Shown one piece after another: positions 54,641 through 64,000 of a stretch of DNA of 64,000 nt. How positions within the stretch are numbered: position 1 is the first letter of the stretch; each line of letters opens with the position of its first letter. A program made the translations under genes and the position numbers. The stretch is from Acidobacteriota bacterium (GTDB lineage Bacteria > Acidobacteriota > Blastocatellia > Pyrinomonadales > Pyrinomonadaceae), in assembly GCA_019639135.1 (NCBI GenBank), contig JAHBSL010000005.1:62001-126000 (forward strand), written 5' to 3'. The notes beneath the pieces are model-generated. The model ran no database searches. It saw nothing but the letters and a program-made list of their open reading frames with translations, and had not been told where the DNA came from.

Positions 54641-56068
54641 ATGAAAAAGAGTGTTTACGAAGATGGCGACGAGGGCGTCCGGCTGATCGTAAAGCGACGC
54701 GGAAAAGATTTGCCCGCTCAGCCAGCCGCTCCGTTACGCGAACCTGTTCACGTACTTTACGGCGGAGCGGATCGCTTTACCGCCGAAACCCCGGCAAAGC
54801 TCGGCAAGATCGCTCTTGCGACGCTCGACACCTATTGCCGCAACTTCGCCGAATTTGCCGATGCAATGCAGCTTCCGGGCTCGGGCTCGCTGCCGACGCT
54901 CACCGGTGCCGCAACAAAACTTGCCCGCTCAATCAGGAACGAACCTGAGCGTGCAAGAACGGAAGACCCGGCGGCGTGGCTCGCCTTCAGTGTCTTTCAG
55001 AAGGTCCGGGCAAAGCTTAAGAGCGAACCGATCGAAGATTTTCGGATCGATTTTGAGGATGGCTATGGCTTCCGTCCGGACGATGATGAAAACGCCGATG
55101 CAGAGCGGGCCGCCCGCGAACTCGCCGCTGCCTTTCTTAAGAAAAAGGCAACTGCCGGTTGCGGCTTTCGTGTTAAGTCGTTCGGCCCCGCGACTCACCG
55201 GCGAGCCGTAAGAACACTCGACCTCTTCCTTTCCGCTTTTATCGCCGAGACAAACGGCCGCATCCCGCCGGGCTTTGTCGTTACGTTGCCGAAGGTCGCC
55301 GACCGCTCCGAGGTAAAGGAGATTTGCTCGCGGCTCAAGAAATTCGAAAGGAAGCACAACATTGCTCCCGGTTCCATCGGCCTTGAGTTGCTTATCGAAA
55401 CCCCGGAGGCCGTGATCGACAAGAAAGGTTCGGTCGCCATTCGCGGCTTTGTCGAGGCGGCAAAGGGCCGCTGCACCTCGGTCCATTTCGGCGCCTATGA
55501 CTACACATCAGCTCTCGGCATCGCGGCCGCCGATCAGGACATCGCCCATCCGGCATGCGACATGGCCCGGCAGATGATGCTCATCTCGCTCGCACCGCTA
55601 GGCATTCGGCTTTCTGATTCGGTCACGACGGAAATGCCGATTCCGCCGCATCGCCAGGCTCCGCTCGACCCGCTAATGGAAAGTGAAAATCGAAAATCGG
55701 TCTTCGGTGCGTGGCGGCGGCATTTCAAGAACGTCCGCCGCTCGATGTCGCAAGGCTTTTTCCAAAGCTGGGACCTGCATCCAAATCAACTGCCGGCCCG
55801 CTACGCTGCCGTATATCACTTTTATCTGGGATCGTTTGCCGAGAACGCCGCACGTCTTCGCGGTTTTGTTGAACGCTCAACGCGAGCAACCCTCACCGGA
55901 AACGCCTTTGACGACGCAGCTTCGGTGCGCGGGCTTTTGAACTTCTTTTCGCGGGGAATTTCTTGCGGGGCATTTAGCGAGGCCGAAGCCGAAGCAGCGA
56001 CCGGAGTTTCGGCGGCGGTGATCCGCTCGCTTGATGTTTCGGCACTCGGCCGTGTGAACACAGATTAG
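54641..56068 (+). CDS. HpcH/HpaI aldolase-like protein (DUF6986-type)
   Basis: The 475-residue product starts at the ATG at 54641; an upstream frame from 54593 overlaps radA. It resembles the phosphoenolpyruvate/pyruvate domain TIM barrel of citrate lyase beta and HpcH/HpaI: DFRIDFEDGYGFRPDDDENA, GFVVTLPKVADRSEVKEICS, IGLELLIETPEAVID and VHFGAYDYTSALGIA. Glu and Asp metal residues seem present. Length matches the DUF6986 group, which has no known reaction. It starts four bases after radA and its 3' end overlaps the convergent PilZ gene by four bases. Confidence 0.75.
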   Translation: MKKSVYEDGDEGVRLIVKRRGKDLPAQPAAPLREPVHVLYGGADRFTAETPAKLGKIALATLDTYCRNFAEFADAMQLPGSGSLPTLTGAATKLARSIRNEPERARTEDPAAWLAFSVFQKVRAKLKSEPIEDFRIDFEDGYGFRPDDDENADAERAARELAAAFLKKKATAGCGFRVKSFGPATHRRAVRTLDLFLSAFIAETNGRIPPGFVVTLPKVADRSEVKEICSRLKKFERKHNIAPGSIGLELLIETPEAVIDKKGSVAIRGFVEAAKGRCTSVHFGAYDYTSALGIAAADQDIAHPACDMARQMMLISLAPLGIRLSDSVTTEMPIPPHRQAPLDPLMESENRKSVFGAWRRHFKNVRRSMSQGFFQSWDLHPNQLPARYAAVYHFYLGSFAENAARLRGFVERSTRATLTGNAFDDAASVRGLLNFFSRGISCGAFSEAEAEAATGVSAAVIRSLDVSALGRVNTD

Positions 56069-56517
56069 CCTACCTCGAGCGTCATCGCGTCGTCGAGCAT
56101 TGCCTCGCGGCGTTCGCGGCGGTCGGTGATACGCGGGCTTGGGTCGTCCTTGATGAACTCCGGCGGCTCCGCAAATGGATCGGGAAACTCCGGCAACCCT
56201 TCAAGCATCATCTGGTTCTCGATGATCGCCGAGATCAGTTCCTGTTCGAAGTCGGTCGCCTCGATGAACCTAACCCCGATGCCCGTATTCTCGAACCGGT
56301 AGATCGCCTTGCACTTAAGCGGCAGCTTGTTGCGGTTCGGCAACTGTATCTCAAGCCGAAACTCGTCGCCGGGATAAAGATACTCTTCCCAGTCCGTAAA
56401 GCACCCGCCGATGCTTATCTGCTGCAAATAGGTCTGGCGCCGCTCGCCGTGCTTGGAAACAAGCACCGCCGGAATGTCCAGCGAGAAACGCATGTGCCTT
56501 CGTTGATTGATCGACAT
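56065..56517 (-). CDS. PilZ-domain protein
   Basis: The 150-residue protein begins INQRRHMRFSLDIPAVLVSK with the RxxxR motif, and has QISIGGCFTD as the (D/N)xSxxG partner with Asp/Asn replaced by Gln. The barrel follows (DEFRLEIQLPNRNKLPLKCK, then YRFENTGIGVRFIEATDFEQ). A C-terminal acidic tail (about 100-150) is rich in Pro, Asp and Glu. It is the second single-domain PilZ protein in the window, so c-di-GMP signalling is likely used by the host. Confidence 0.85.
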   Translation of the reverse strand: MSINQRRHMRFSLDIPAVLVSKHGERRQTYLQQISIGGCFTDWEEYLYPGDEFRLEIQLPNRNKLPLKCKAIYRFENTGIGVRFIEATDFEQELISAIIENQMMLEGLPEFPDPFAEPPEFIKDDPSPRITDRRERREAMLDDAMTLEVG

Positions 56518-56828
56518 TTCAGCTTTTGAAGAACTATGGGGATGACGGGAAATGCGGCCGCAGGCTAAAACCTGCGTCCATCTTTAATTGTATCGGCTCG
56601 CCCGCCAACTTGGCAACAACTTTCTTCCCACTCTTATCCGAGCTCCTACGCGTCAGCAAGGACGCATCTAAATGCGGAATTTTCCGATTTCTTCTTTTCC
56701 TCTTTTGAGGTTCGATCGTGCCATTTTTGAATTCACTGTCTGTTATGGCATGAAAAGGACTCCTCCTTTTCATGCCACAACGGAACTAAGACTTCCGACA
56801 ACACATCCTCCGGGAGCGTCGTCATTTT
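56518..56828. other. Gap of 311 bases with repeat hairpins
   Basis: It holds a small GCAGG, CTAAAA, CCTGC hairpin at about 56562-56577, a relative of the type B element (CTACGCGTCAGCAAGGACG) at about 56646-56664, a TTTCTTCTTTTCC stretch shared with other gaps, and a perfect 13-bp hairpin at 56747-56776. No gene was recognised. Confidence 0.5.
56747..56776. terminator. Perfect 13-bp hairpin after the radical SAM gene
   Basis: GGCATGAAAAGGA and TCCTTTTCATGCC pair perfectly around a four-base loop. It lies about 50 bases past the minus-strand radical SAM stop. There is no U tract on either side, so it may be a transcript-stabilising or mobile hairpin rather than a true terminator. Confidence 0.5.
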
Positions 56829-58784
56829 CTAAACGACTGCGGCTTCGTGCTCGTCCTCTTCGACGAGGTAGGGCGTTACGGCCGGTTTGTCGATGTCCTC
56901 TTCCAAGACCTTTGCGATCACCGGCAGCGAGAGCGAACGAGTCTTTCCGATTCCCGGAACGGCCTTCCCCTTTGCATATACAGCGTGGCGACCGTGCTCC
57001 TGGTACCATTCGCTCAAGGAAGCAGTCTTGTGCATCTCTTCGATGATCTGCCGCCAGCCGACACCGGTGTTGTAAGCACAGAACGATATCTCGCCTTCCT
57101 GCGTTCCGTAGGGAATGACGCACATCTCCGTTCGGCGAAAATCGTAGGTGAAAAGGTCCTGGAACCACATTCCCTCAACACACAGCACACGCCAAACGTC
57201 GTCGTCCTTTTTCTCGGCCTTCATCCGGTCGTTGCGGTCGCTGTTTGATGTTGTCGAGGATGGCTTGAACAGGTTGATGATCTGCGAGATCGGAAAGCCC
57301 TCGGGAGCACGCGAGGCGTCGTAATTGCGCATTATCGCCATCCCGAGCTGCGCCATCGTCAGCTTCTTGCCGCGGGCCGTGTCGGTGATCTTGGCGACGT
57401 CCTGCATGAACTGCTCATAATTAAAGAACTCAAAGAGCGACCGCATCTCGTTGGTCCGCTTGTTGACGACCATCAGCGTAAAGATGCCGCAGTTCGGGTG
57501 GCAATTACACGATGACCATCCCCACGGAGCATCGGCTCCCTGAAGCATATCCATCACCGATGTGAACGCCGAATATGATGAAAGCGGGAACCAGTCACGC
57601 ATCGGCTCGAGCACGCCGTCGAGCTGATCCCTGAGGTCGTGCGTCATTCCGGCAAGCGTATAACGCTGCTTCTTGCGGTCGGCGTCGGAGACGTCCTCGT
57701 CGCGGCCCGTAAAGCTAACCGGCTGGAACGCGATGGTCTGGACCTTGTCGATGTTTTCCGCGGCAAACTTGACTATCGACCCGATGCCGTTGTTGTTCCA
57801 CGAATTGACGATGGTCGTAACAAGCGTGACCTTGATACCGACCTCGGCCAGGTTCTCGATCGCCTTTAGCTTTACGTCAAAAAGATTCCCAACGCCGCGA
57901 TGCTTGTTGTCCTCTTCGTTCGTGCCGTCAAATTGAAGATAAACGCCGTGCTGGCCGGCCTCTTTCGCGGCCTTGGCAAACTCGATATCTTCCGCGTAGC
58001 GGATGCCGTTCGTCGCCGCTAGGATTCGATAGAAGCCGATCTTCTTGGCATACGCGACCGCATCGAGGAAAAACGGCGAAAGCGTCGGCTCGCCGCCCGA
58101 AAAGAGAATGATGATCTGCCGCCGCGGCTTGAACGAGACCGCCCGGTCGAGGATCGCCTTGATGTCCTCGAAGGTCGGCTCGTGGACGTACCCGACCTGA
58201 TTTGCATCCATAAAGCATGGATTGCACATCATGTTGCAGCGGTTCGTCAGGTCCACCGTCAGCACCGCACCGCGGCCGAACTTGATGTCGCTGGTGCCAT
58301 GGTGGTGTACATGCGAATCTTCGGCGGCCTTGAAATCGCGGCCGAAGAAAAGCCCCTCGATCCGCCTGAGGAAATCCGCGTCCGTGGCGAGCACGTCCTC
58401 GAATTCGCCGTGCGTCGGACATGTTTTTCGCATGATCACCTGGCCGTTCTCTTCGACGATCTGTGCCTTGATCTCGCCGGGATGCGAGTGCATCAGGATG
58501 TCCAGCGGGATGTCGCCGGAGATAACGCCGTTTCGAACCGACTTGACGCACGCCGGGCAAAGGCTGTCGGTCTCGCGAGGAAACCCGAGCGGCGGCGACG
58601 TTCTCTCATACGACTTCAGCAGCGGTTCGGCGGCCCATTCCGGCTGGATCGACTTGCCCTCCGGCAACGCCGTATTGACCGCCTGAAATGCTTTCCAGCC
58701 GAGATCTGCCATCTTCGAGATGGCCTTCGACCCCGCCATGCCTTTCGTCTTTCCTTCGCCTCGCCTAAAATTATCGCTGAACAT
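56829..58784 (-). CDS. Radical SAM protein of the COG1964/tetraether-synthase-like type
   Basis: Started at the ATG at 58784 the product is 651 residues; ATG codons at 58826 and 58739 are alternatives. An N-terminal Cys module (SLCPACVKSVRNG, then KTCPTHGEFEDVL) precedes the radical SAM domain with Cys183, Cys187 and Cys190 (NRCNMMCNPC) and the GGEPT motif. A third Cys group (SSCNCHPNCGIF) lies near residue 405. This module order matches archaeal MJ0619/Tes and bacterial membrane-spanning-lipid synthase candidates. It may couple lipid chains, as acidobacteria are known to make membrane-spanning iso-diabolic acid. It could instead act on another substrate. No lipid gene is adjacent. Confidence 0.8.
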   Translation of the reverse strand: MFSDNFRRGEGKTKGMAGSKAISKMADLGWKAFQAVNTALPEGKSIQPEWAAEPLLKSYERTSPPLGFPRETDSLCPACVKSVRNGVISGDIPLDILMHSHPGEIKAQIVEENGQVIMRKTCPTHGEFEDVLATDADFLRRIEGLFFGRDFKAAEDSHVHHHGTSDIKFGRGAVLTVDLTNRCNMMCNPCFMDANQVGYVHEPTFEDIKAILDRAVSFKPRRQIIILFSGGEPTLSPFFLDAVAYAKKIGFYRILAATNGIRYAEDIEFAKAAKEAGQHGVYLQFDGTNEEDNKHRGVGNLFDVKLKAIENLAEVGIKVTLVTTIVNSWNNNGIGSIVKFAAENIDKVQTIAFQPVSFTGRDEDVSDADRKKQRYTLAGMTHDLRDQLDGVLEPMRDWFPLSSYSAFTSVMDMLQGADAPWGWSSCNCHPNCGIFTLMVVNKRTNEMRSLFEFFNYEQFMQDVAKITDTARGKKLTMAQLGMAIMRNYDASRAPEGFPISQIINLFKPSSTTSNSDRNDRMKAEKKDDDVWRVLCVEGMWFQDLFTYDFRRTEMCVIPYGTQEGEISFCAYNTGVGWRQIIEEMHKTASLSEWYQEHGRHAVYAKGKAVPGIGKTRSLSLPVIAKVLEEDIDKPAVTPYLVEEDEHEAAVV

Positions 58785-58922
58785 ATCGCTTCTTTTCGAC
58801 CCAATTCCTTTTGAAGAGGCTAACAAAAAAGTCGAGAATGATAAAGCAAATTGTTCTGAGCCCGATCACCGGGGCGTGGTTAGATCAGTTAGCTAGCGAC
58901 CAAGAGGAGGCCGCGAGGGAGT

Positions 58923-59564
58923 ATGAAAGTAAAATATGTTTCGGTCGGCACTCCGCAGATCGTCGATGCCGGTAATGAAAATTTTGTCTCGACCGCAATT
59001 TTCAAGAAGCCGGTCGAAGGTAGTGTCCGCGTCGGAAAGCTGAACATCGAGGGTGACGGGCAAGCCGACCTGCGGGTCCACGGCGGCCCGACGAAAGCAG
59101 TTTACTGCTACCCTTCGGAACACTACGACTTTTGGGCGAAAGACATGCCCGATCATCTGTTCGAGCCGGCTAATTTCGGCGAGAACCTTACGACCGAAGG
59201 GCTTCTTGAAAGCGATCTGTTCATCGGCGACAGCCTCCGGATCGGCAGCGCCGAGTTTGTCGTCACCGAACCGCGTATGCCTTGCTTCAAACTCGGCGTC
59301 CGGTTCGGCCGAAAAGATATCATCCGGCGGTTTCTCCAAAGCCTGAGAAGCGGTTTCTACCTCGGCGTTGAAAAAACCGGTGAACTTCAGGCCGGAGACG
59401 CGATAGAGTTCCTTTCTCGTGACGAGAACCGCGTTTCGGTCAGAGACATCGTTCGCATCTTTGCCTTCGAACGCGACGATCACGAGACGATGGAAAAAGC
59501 CCTCAAACTCGACTCGCTGCCGCAAAGCTGGAAGACAAGTTTCCTAGAAATACTCGCCCGCTAA
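58923..59564 (+). CDS. MOSC-domain protein, YiiM-like
   Basis: The 213-residue protein has the MOSC core: QADLRVHGGPTKAVYCYPSE, HYDFWAKDMPDHLF, FGENLTTEGLLESDLFIGD, and the conserved Cys in TEPRMPCFKLGVRF (about residue 121). A helical C-terminus follows. MOSC proteins handle molybdenum cofactor sulfur or reduce N-hydroxylated bases, as YiiM does. The Cys is present, so it should be functional. It is divergent from the radical SAM gene and converges with threonine synthase with a four-base overlap. Confidence 0.88.
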   Translation: MKVKYVSVGTPQIVDAGNENFVSTAIFKKPVEGSVRVGKLNIEGDGQADLRVHGGPTKAVYCYPSEHYDFWAKDMPDHLFEPANFGENLTTEGLLESDLFIGDSLRIGSAEFVVTEPRMPCFKLGVRFGRKDIIRRFLQSLRSGFYLGVEKTGELQAGDAIEFLSRDENRVSVRDIVRIFAFERDDHETMEKALKLDSLPQSWKTSFLEILAR

Positions 59565-60724
59565 AAACACTCCAGATACTTAACGCCGGCTCCGGTATTG
59601 AACATAACGACCGTCTCGCCGCCCTCGATGAAGCCTTCGGCGATCAGCTTTCGCAACGCGGGCAGGCAAGCCGCACCTTCCGGAGCGGTGAAGATGCCTG
59701 TAAGGGCTCCGATCTCTTTAACGGCGGCGACGAGTTCCTCGTCGGTGACCGCGACGGCAGTTCCGCCCGAGGCCCGGATCGCGTCAAGGATCAGGAAATC
59801 ACCGATCGCCTTCGGAACTCGAAGCCCCGAAGCGACCGTTGCGGCATTCTCAAATTCCGCCGCGAACCGTTCGCCGGCGTGGAATGCCCGAACAATTGGC
59901 GCGCATGTCGCCGATTGGACCGAGACCATCTTCGGCCGCTTCGAGCCGATCCAGCCCATTTGCTCCATCTCGTCAAACGCCTTCCACATCCCGATCAGCC
60001 CCGTGCCGCCGCCGGTGGGATAAAGGATCACGTCGGGAAGTTCCCAGTTGAGCTGTTCGGCAAGCTCGTAGCCCATTGTCTTTTTGCCCTCAACGCGGTA
60101 AGGCTCTTTAAGCGTCGAAACATCGAACCAGCCTTCGGCGTCCTTCCGCTCGGCGACGATCTTGCCGCAATCTGTGATCAGACCATCGACCAGCGTCACA
60201 TTCGCTCCCGTCTGCTCGCATTCGATGATGTTCGCCCGCGGCGTATCGGCGGGCATGAAGATATTTGCCTCCATCCCGGCTCGTGCCGCATAGGCCGCCA
60301 TCGCGCCGGCGGCATTACCGGCCGAAGGCACTGCGACCTTGCGGACGCCGAGTTCCTTCGCCATCGAGATCGCGGCCGTCATCCCGCGTGCTTTGAAACT
60401 CTGCGTCGGATTCTGGCCTTCGTCTTTGATGTAAAGCGTAAGTGGAGTCGCAAGCTTTTCCGCAACCGCCGAAGCGTTCAAAAGCGGCGTCCAGCCTTCG
60501 CCGAATGAAACGACATTCGCCCAGTCATCGACGGGCAGCACTTCCCGGTATCGCCACAGCGACGCTTCGCGTTCTTTCAAGGTCTGCGGATAAAGCGTTT
60601 GGCCGGCGGCCCTCAGGTCATAGCGGACGAGGAGCGGCTTTCCGCACTCGGTGCAAAGATTCTGGAGCTTTCGAGCCTCATGGCGGAGCCCGCAAAGGGA
60701 GCATTCAAGATGAGTAACGTTCAT
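59561..60724 (-). CDS. thrC: Threonine synthase
   Basis: The 387-residue PLP enzyme converts O-phosphohomoserine to threonine. It has a zinc-ribbon-like N-terminus ([16 protein letters not shown] and LCTECG), the PLP-Lys in [14 protein letters not shown] (about residue 110), the [18 protein letters not shown] loop and the phosphate-binding [16 protein letters not shown] (about 236-251). The zinc-ribbon form is common in archaea and many bacteria. No other threonine gene is adjacent. A related cysteate or diaminopropionate synthase cannot be excluded but is less likely. Confidence 0.93.
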   Translation of the reverse strand: MNVTHLECSLCGLRHEARKLQNLCTECGKPLLVRYDLRAAGQTLYPQTLKEREASLWRYREVLPVDDWANVVSFGEGWTPLLNASAVAEKLATPLTLYIKDEGQNPTQSFKARGMTAAISMAKELGVRKVAVPSAGNAAGAMAAYAARAGMEANIFMPADTPRANIIECEQTGANVTLVDGLITDCGKIVAERKDAEGWFDVSTLKEPYRVEGKKTMGYELAEQLNWELPDVILYPTGGGTGLIGMWKAFDEMEQMGWIGSKRPKMVSVQSATCAPIVRAFHAGERFAAEFENAATVASGLRVPKAIGDFLILDAIRASGGTAVAVTDEELVAAVKEIGALTGIFTAPEGAACLPALRKLIAEGFIEGGETVVMFNTGAGVKYLECF

Positions 60725-60776
60725 AACGTCGAAAGATTAAACGATTTCACGCAATCGACGCCAATTCCGGCCGCAC

Positions 60777-61529
60777 TCATTTTTTCCATACGAACTCACG
60801 GAAGAGATTGACCCCGGCATCAACCGCAAACGAGATCGCTGCCCCCTTAAGGCCGTGCTTATAACCATAGCGGTCCGGGTACCAAGCCGTCGCCGAGATC
60901 ACGTTGGAGAGCAAATGCCCGGCGATCTTTGGTGCCCCAAAGACGCGTTTCCCCTCGCGGTTCCGAGCAGTCACTGCAGAAAAGACCGCATTCCTCGCCC
61001 GGGCGACCGGCTTGCGGTCTCGGCTCAAATAAAATCGGCTATCGACCTCCAGGGCTTCGTCGAGCCCGAACTTTACGGAGTTGTTGATCGCGCTTTCTCC
61101 GAGGTTCGACGCAAACCGCCGGCCAAACCCTTCCCACTGGCCGCCCCATTCCCTTGGCGCGTTGCGGGCGGTCAGCACCCCCGCGATGGTACTGTAACGG
61201 ATAAGAGCCACAGGCCCGATCACCGAGTTTATATATCTCTTCCGTCGTTCTGCGGGTGTTGGAGGTGTGTACCAATCGCTCGGATCTTTGCCTTTGACGG
61301 CCGCTTTCGAGTCTGCGTCAGAGGGTCTTTCCGGTTGTTTCCCATCTTCAGGAGCGGCCGGCGGAGTCGGTGCAGTTACGGGAACCGCGACCGATTCGGC
61401 TTCCGGCATATCCGGAAAGTGCTCTGCAAAGCTCGACTGTGCGAATGCTCCCGTTACAAACAGGGATGAAGATAGAAGCAGGGCCCCGCAGACAAACAAG
61501 TACCGTGGGAGTCCATTTTTGATCGTCAT
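60777..61529 (-). CDS. Secreted hypothetical protein
   Basis: The 250-residue protein has a signal peptide (about residues 10-30, LFVCGALLLSSSLFVTGAFA) and a Pro/Ala-rich linker (about 50-90). The C-terminal domain (about 95-250) has WYTPPTPAERRKRYINSVIG, then GRRFASNLGESAINNSVKFG and a Gly/Ala-rich end with helices. No family was recognised. The pattern suggests a membrane-associated small-helix domain of a type often seen as an acidobacterial conserved hypothetical. It lies between threonine synthase and the esterase on the same strand, with short gaps. Confidence 0.6.
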   Translation of the reverse strand: MTIKNGLPRYLFVCGALLLSSSLFVTGAFAQSSFAEHFPDMPEAESVAVPVTAPTPPAAPEDGKQPERPSDADSKAAVKGKDPSDWYTPPTPAERRKRYINSVIGPVALIRYSTIAGVLTARNAPREWGGQWEGFGRRFASNLGESAINNSVKFGLDEALEVDSRFYLSRDRKPVARARNAVFSAVTARNREGKRVFGAPKIAGHLLSNVISATAWYPDRYGYKHGLKGAAISFAVDAGVNLFREFVWKK

Positions 61530-61553
61530 ATTATACTCAAGAATTCACTATTA

Positions 61554-62249
61554 TTACTTCGTAAGAAGTGGTTCCAATGCTGCGTAGATATTTTCCATCA
61601 TCAGCCGCGTTCCCTCCGCGTTCGGGTGGATACCGTCGGCCTGATTCAATTCTTTTTTCATCGCGATTCCGTCAAGTAGAAACGGAAGAAATGCGACCGC
61701 GTATTCATCCGCAAGGTCCGGAAAGGCATTTCGGTAGTTCGTTTCGTAGTCCGAACCCATCGATGGCGGAGCAAGCATTCCGCAAAGAAGTATCTTCATA
61801 TTCTTCGCCTTGGCTTTCTCGATGATGCCTGCCAGATTGCTCTTCATTTTATCAACCGGCATGCCCCGGAGCAGATCATTCGCCCCGAGTTCCAGTATCA
61901 GGATCTCCGCATTCGGCTGGCTCAGCACCCAATCGGCACGCTCAAGCCCGCCGAGGCTGGTGTCGCCCGAAACGCCCGCGTTGATAACCTCGTATTCGTA
62001 GCCTTCGGCTTTGAGCTTCTGCTGCAAAAGATAAGGATACGACTCATTCTCGGCTAGCCCAAAACCGGCGGTCAGGCTATCGCCGAGAGCGATGATCTTT
62101 TTCCTCGAAGCGGTTGTTTCAGGCAGAACCAACGGGCGATCGAGTTCGTATTCTCCGTTGCCGAAGGATGCGGCACGCGAACAACCGGCTGCGGCAAGCG
62201 CCGCCGCGATGAAACCTAAAATGACCGCTTTGCGAAAGTATAAGTGCAT
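61554..62249 (-). CDS. GDSL-type arylesterase/lysophospholipase, TesA-like lipoprotein
   Basis: From the ATG at 62249 the product is 231 residues with a lipoprotein signal ending AAAGC; an ATG nine codons upstream is possible. It carries the SGNH/GDSL motifs: ALGDSLTAGFG (catalytic Ser), VINAGVSGDTSLGGLERADW (Gly), ELGANDLLRG (Asn) and DGIHPNAEG (Asp and His). TesA-type enzymes cleave esters and acyl thioesters in the periplasm. It is divergent from an ABC ATPase and permease pair, as tesA is from ybbA-ybbP in Escherichia coli. Confidence 0.9.
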   Translation of the reverse strand: MHLYFRKAVILGFIAAALAAAGCSRAASFGNGEYELDRPLVLPETTASRKKIIALGDSLTAGFGLAENESYPYLLQQKLKAEGYEYEVINAGVSGDTSLGGLERADWVLSQPNAEILILELGANDLLRGMPVDKMKSNLAGIIEKAKAKNMKILLCGMLAPPSMGSDYETNYRNAFPDLADEYAVAFLPFLLDGIAMKKELNQADGIHPNAEGTRLMMENIYAALEPLLTK

Positions 62250-62293
62250 AAGACAAAAGAGTTTTACGGTCGGCAACCGATATTAGATTCATT

Positions 62294-62299
62294 TATAAT
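62294..62299 (+). promoter_or_regulatory. Putative -10 box upstream of the ABC ATPase gene
   Basis: A perfect TATAAT at 62294-62299 lies in the divergent gap. The sequence 17 bases upstream (CGGCAA) is a poor -35, so the promoter is tentative. Confidence 0.35.
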
Positions 62300-62371
62300 C
62301 AAAACCTTTGAACAAGATTTTAGCAAGCGGCCGGGCCTGCCGGAAGAAAGGCCTCGCTGCAAGCCCAATTT

Positions 62372-63042
<671 letters not shown>

Positions 63043-63046
<4 letters not shown>

Positions 63047-64000
63047 ATTTCATCCTTAACCTCACTGCTCGCGAGATCCGTTCTTCCTGGCGGCGGCTTG
63101 TCTTCTTTTTTCTCTGCATCGCGCTCGGTGTCGGCTCGGTCGTCGCCCTGCGGTCGCTGATCCAGAACCTGACCGCGGCCGTCGGCACCGATGCCCGTGC
63201 TCTGCTTACGGCCGACCTTGAGATCGGATCGAACAGCGACTTTTCGCCGACGGACCTTGAGAAGATACAGGCGGTTGTCGATGCTTCGCGTATTGCCGAT
63301 GGCCGCAACGAGGCGATCACTACGTCATCGATGGCACGGCCCGCCGACCCGGCCAATGAACGCGTCCGCCTCGTCGAACTGAAAGGCGTCGAGCCGCCGT
63401 TCCCGCTCGTCGGTGAGTTCATTCTTGATGACGGAAAGCCATTCGACCGCCGCTTGCTGGAAAATAACGGTGCGCTCGTCGCCCGTATTCTGCTCGAAGA
63501 GCTCGGCGTAAAGGTCGGCGACAAGCTCAAGATCGCCGAGGGCGAGTTCGAGATCCGCGGGAGTTTTGACAACGAACCAGGCGGTTCAAGCGGCTTTCGG
63601 CTCGGTGCTCGGGTCTTCGTTGAGAAGCGTGCCTTTGACGATGCGGGCATTACGCAAAACTCAAGCCGCGTCCGCCGCCGCATTCTATACCGGACGACCG
63701 ACAACCCGACCGAACTCGTCCGCCGGCTTCGCGAAGAGCTTCGCGGCAGCACAATCACGGTGCAGTCCTACCGCGAAACCCAGGAGCGGCTCGGCGAGCA
63801 ATTCACCCGAACGGAGAACTATCTCGCCCTGACCGGCCTGCTTATTCTGGTTCTTGGCGGCGTCGGAGTTTGGAACGTCTCGCGTGCCTTCGTTGAGCAA
63901 AAACGGAAAACGGTCGCCGTTCTCAAGTGCCTCGGTGCCGGCGGCGGGCGGATTCTTTCGGTGTATCTCCTGCAGATCCTTACGCTCGGCCTGATCGGCA
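63043..64000 (+). CDS. FtsX-like ABC permease, YbbP-like (partial, runs off the window)
   Basis: The ATG at 63043 overlaps the ATPase stop. The product begins MNFILNLTAREIRSSWRRLV with a first transmembrane segment (about 20-40), then a large periplasmic MacB-PCD-like domain (about 45-265, with GVEPPFPLVGEF and GALVARILLEELGVKVGD). The second transmembrane segment and the permease motif ERKTVAVLKCLGA-like sequence (KRKTVAVLKCLGAGGGRILS, about 287-306) are at the end. It continues past 64000. YbbP-type permeases have about 800 residues, so over half is missing here. Confidence 0.88.

Noticed and set aside
56747..56776. Considered as a strong intrinsic terminator
   Set aside because: No U tract on either strand follows the stem, so it is reported with moderate confidence only.

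Overview
The window looks like chromosomal DNA of a free-living Gram-negative heterotroph, most probably an acidobacterium of the Blastocatellia/Pyrinomonadaceae type. This is an inference. It rests on GC content that looks high-50s percent by eye, an ECF sigma factor paired with a Ser/Thr kinase-TPR protein, very large secreted CARDB/VCBS proteins, two PilZ proteins, a SpoIID/LytB protein, a COG1964-type radical SAM enzyme, and many palindromic and heptameric interspersed repeats. No rRNA, tRNA or CRISPR array was seen.

Layout. 1-5.8 kb: small secreted or anchored proteins, a stand-alone SRA-like protein, an S9 peptidase and a GNAT enzyme. 5.9-11 kb: TPR protein, tyrS, metallophosphoesterase, CDP-alcohol phosphatidyltransferase, a 3D-domain protein and a PilZ protein. 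11.1-14 kb: a saccharopine dehydrogenase-family protein carrying two in-frame palindromic elements, a repeat-rich gap and an alpha/beta hydrolase. 14.1-26.6 kb: a giant secreted protein of about 3,060 residues, divergent from a sigma factor and kinase. 26.6-29.7 kb: PPK2, a TPP riboswitch and thiC, whose coding region carries two palindromic elements and a translated heptamer array.

29.6-32.06 kb is the most unusual part. Downstream of thiC lie three further copies of the thiC 3' end, each after a small cargo module (antitoxin plus Doc/Fic toxin; a decayed nucleotidyltransferase pair; a DinB-like protein). This looks like tandem accretion of small cassettes at the thiC 3' end. No recombinase is visible. 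A MarC protein and an intact nucleotidyltransferase (DUF6036-like) pair follow.

33.5-44.5 kb: SpoIID/LytB protein, a broken photolyase, a flavin reductase, a repeat island with a dead IS110-family element, an S8 protease with VCBS repeats, a dead REP-associated transposase and an aminotransferase. 44.5-52 kb is mostly one minus-strand series: PIN/TRAM protein, ispD, ispF, pyrimidine-nucleoside phosphorylase, BMP-family lipoprotein, a toxin-antitoxin pair, an ABC ATPase and a VOC protein. It joins isoprenoid precursor synthesis to nucleoside uptake and salvage, although no permease is present. 52-64 kb: a degenerate SDR, radA, an HpcH/HpaI-like protein, PilZ, a tetraether-synthase-like radical SAM protein, MOSC, threonine synthase, a GDSL esterase divergent from an ABC ATPase, and its permease, which runs off the window (a tesA-ybbA-ybbP-like arrangement).

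Limits: all family names come from reading motifs by eye. No database search was run, starts were chosen from ribosome-binding sites and domain boundaries, and identities are hand alignments.
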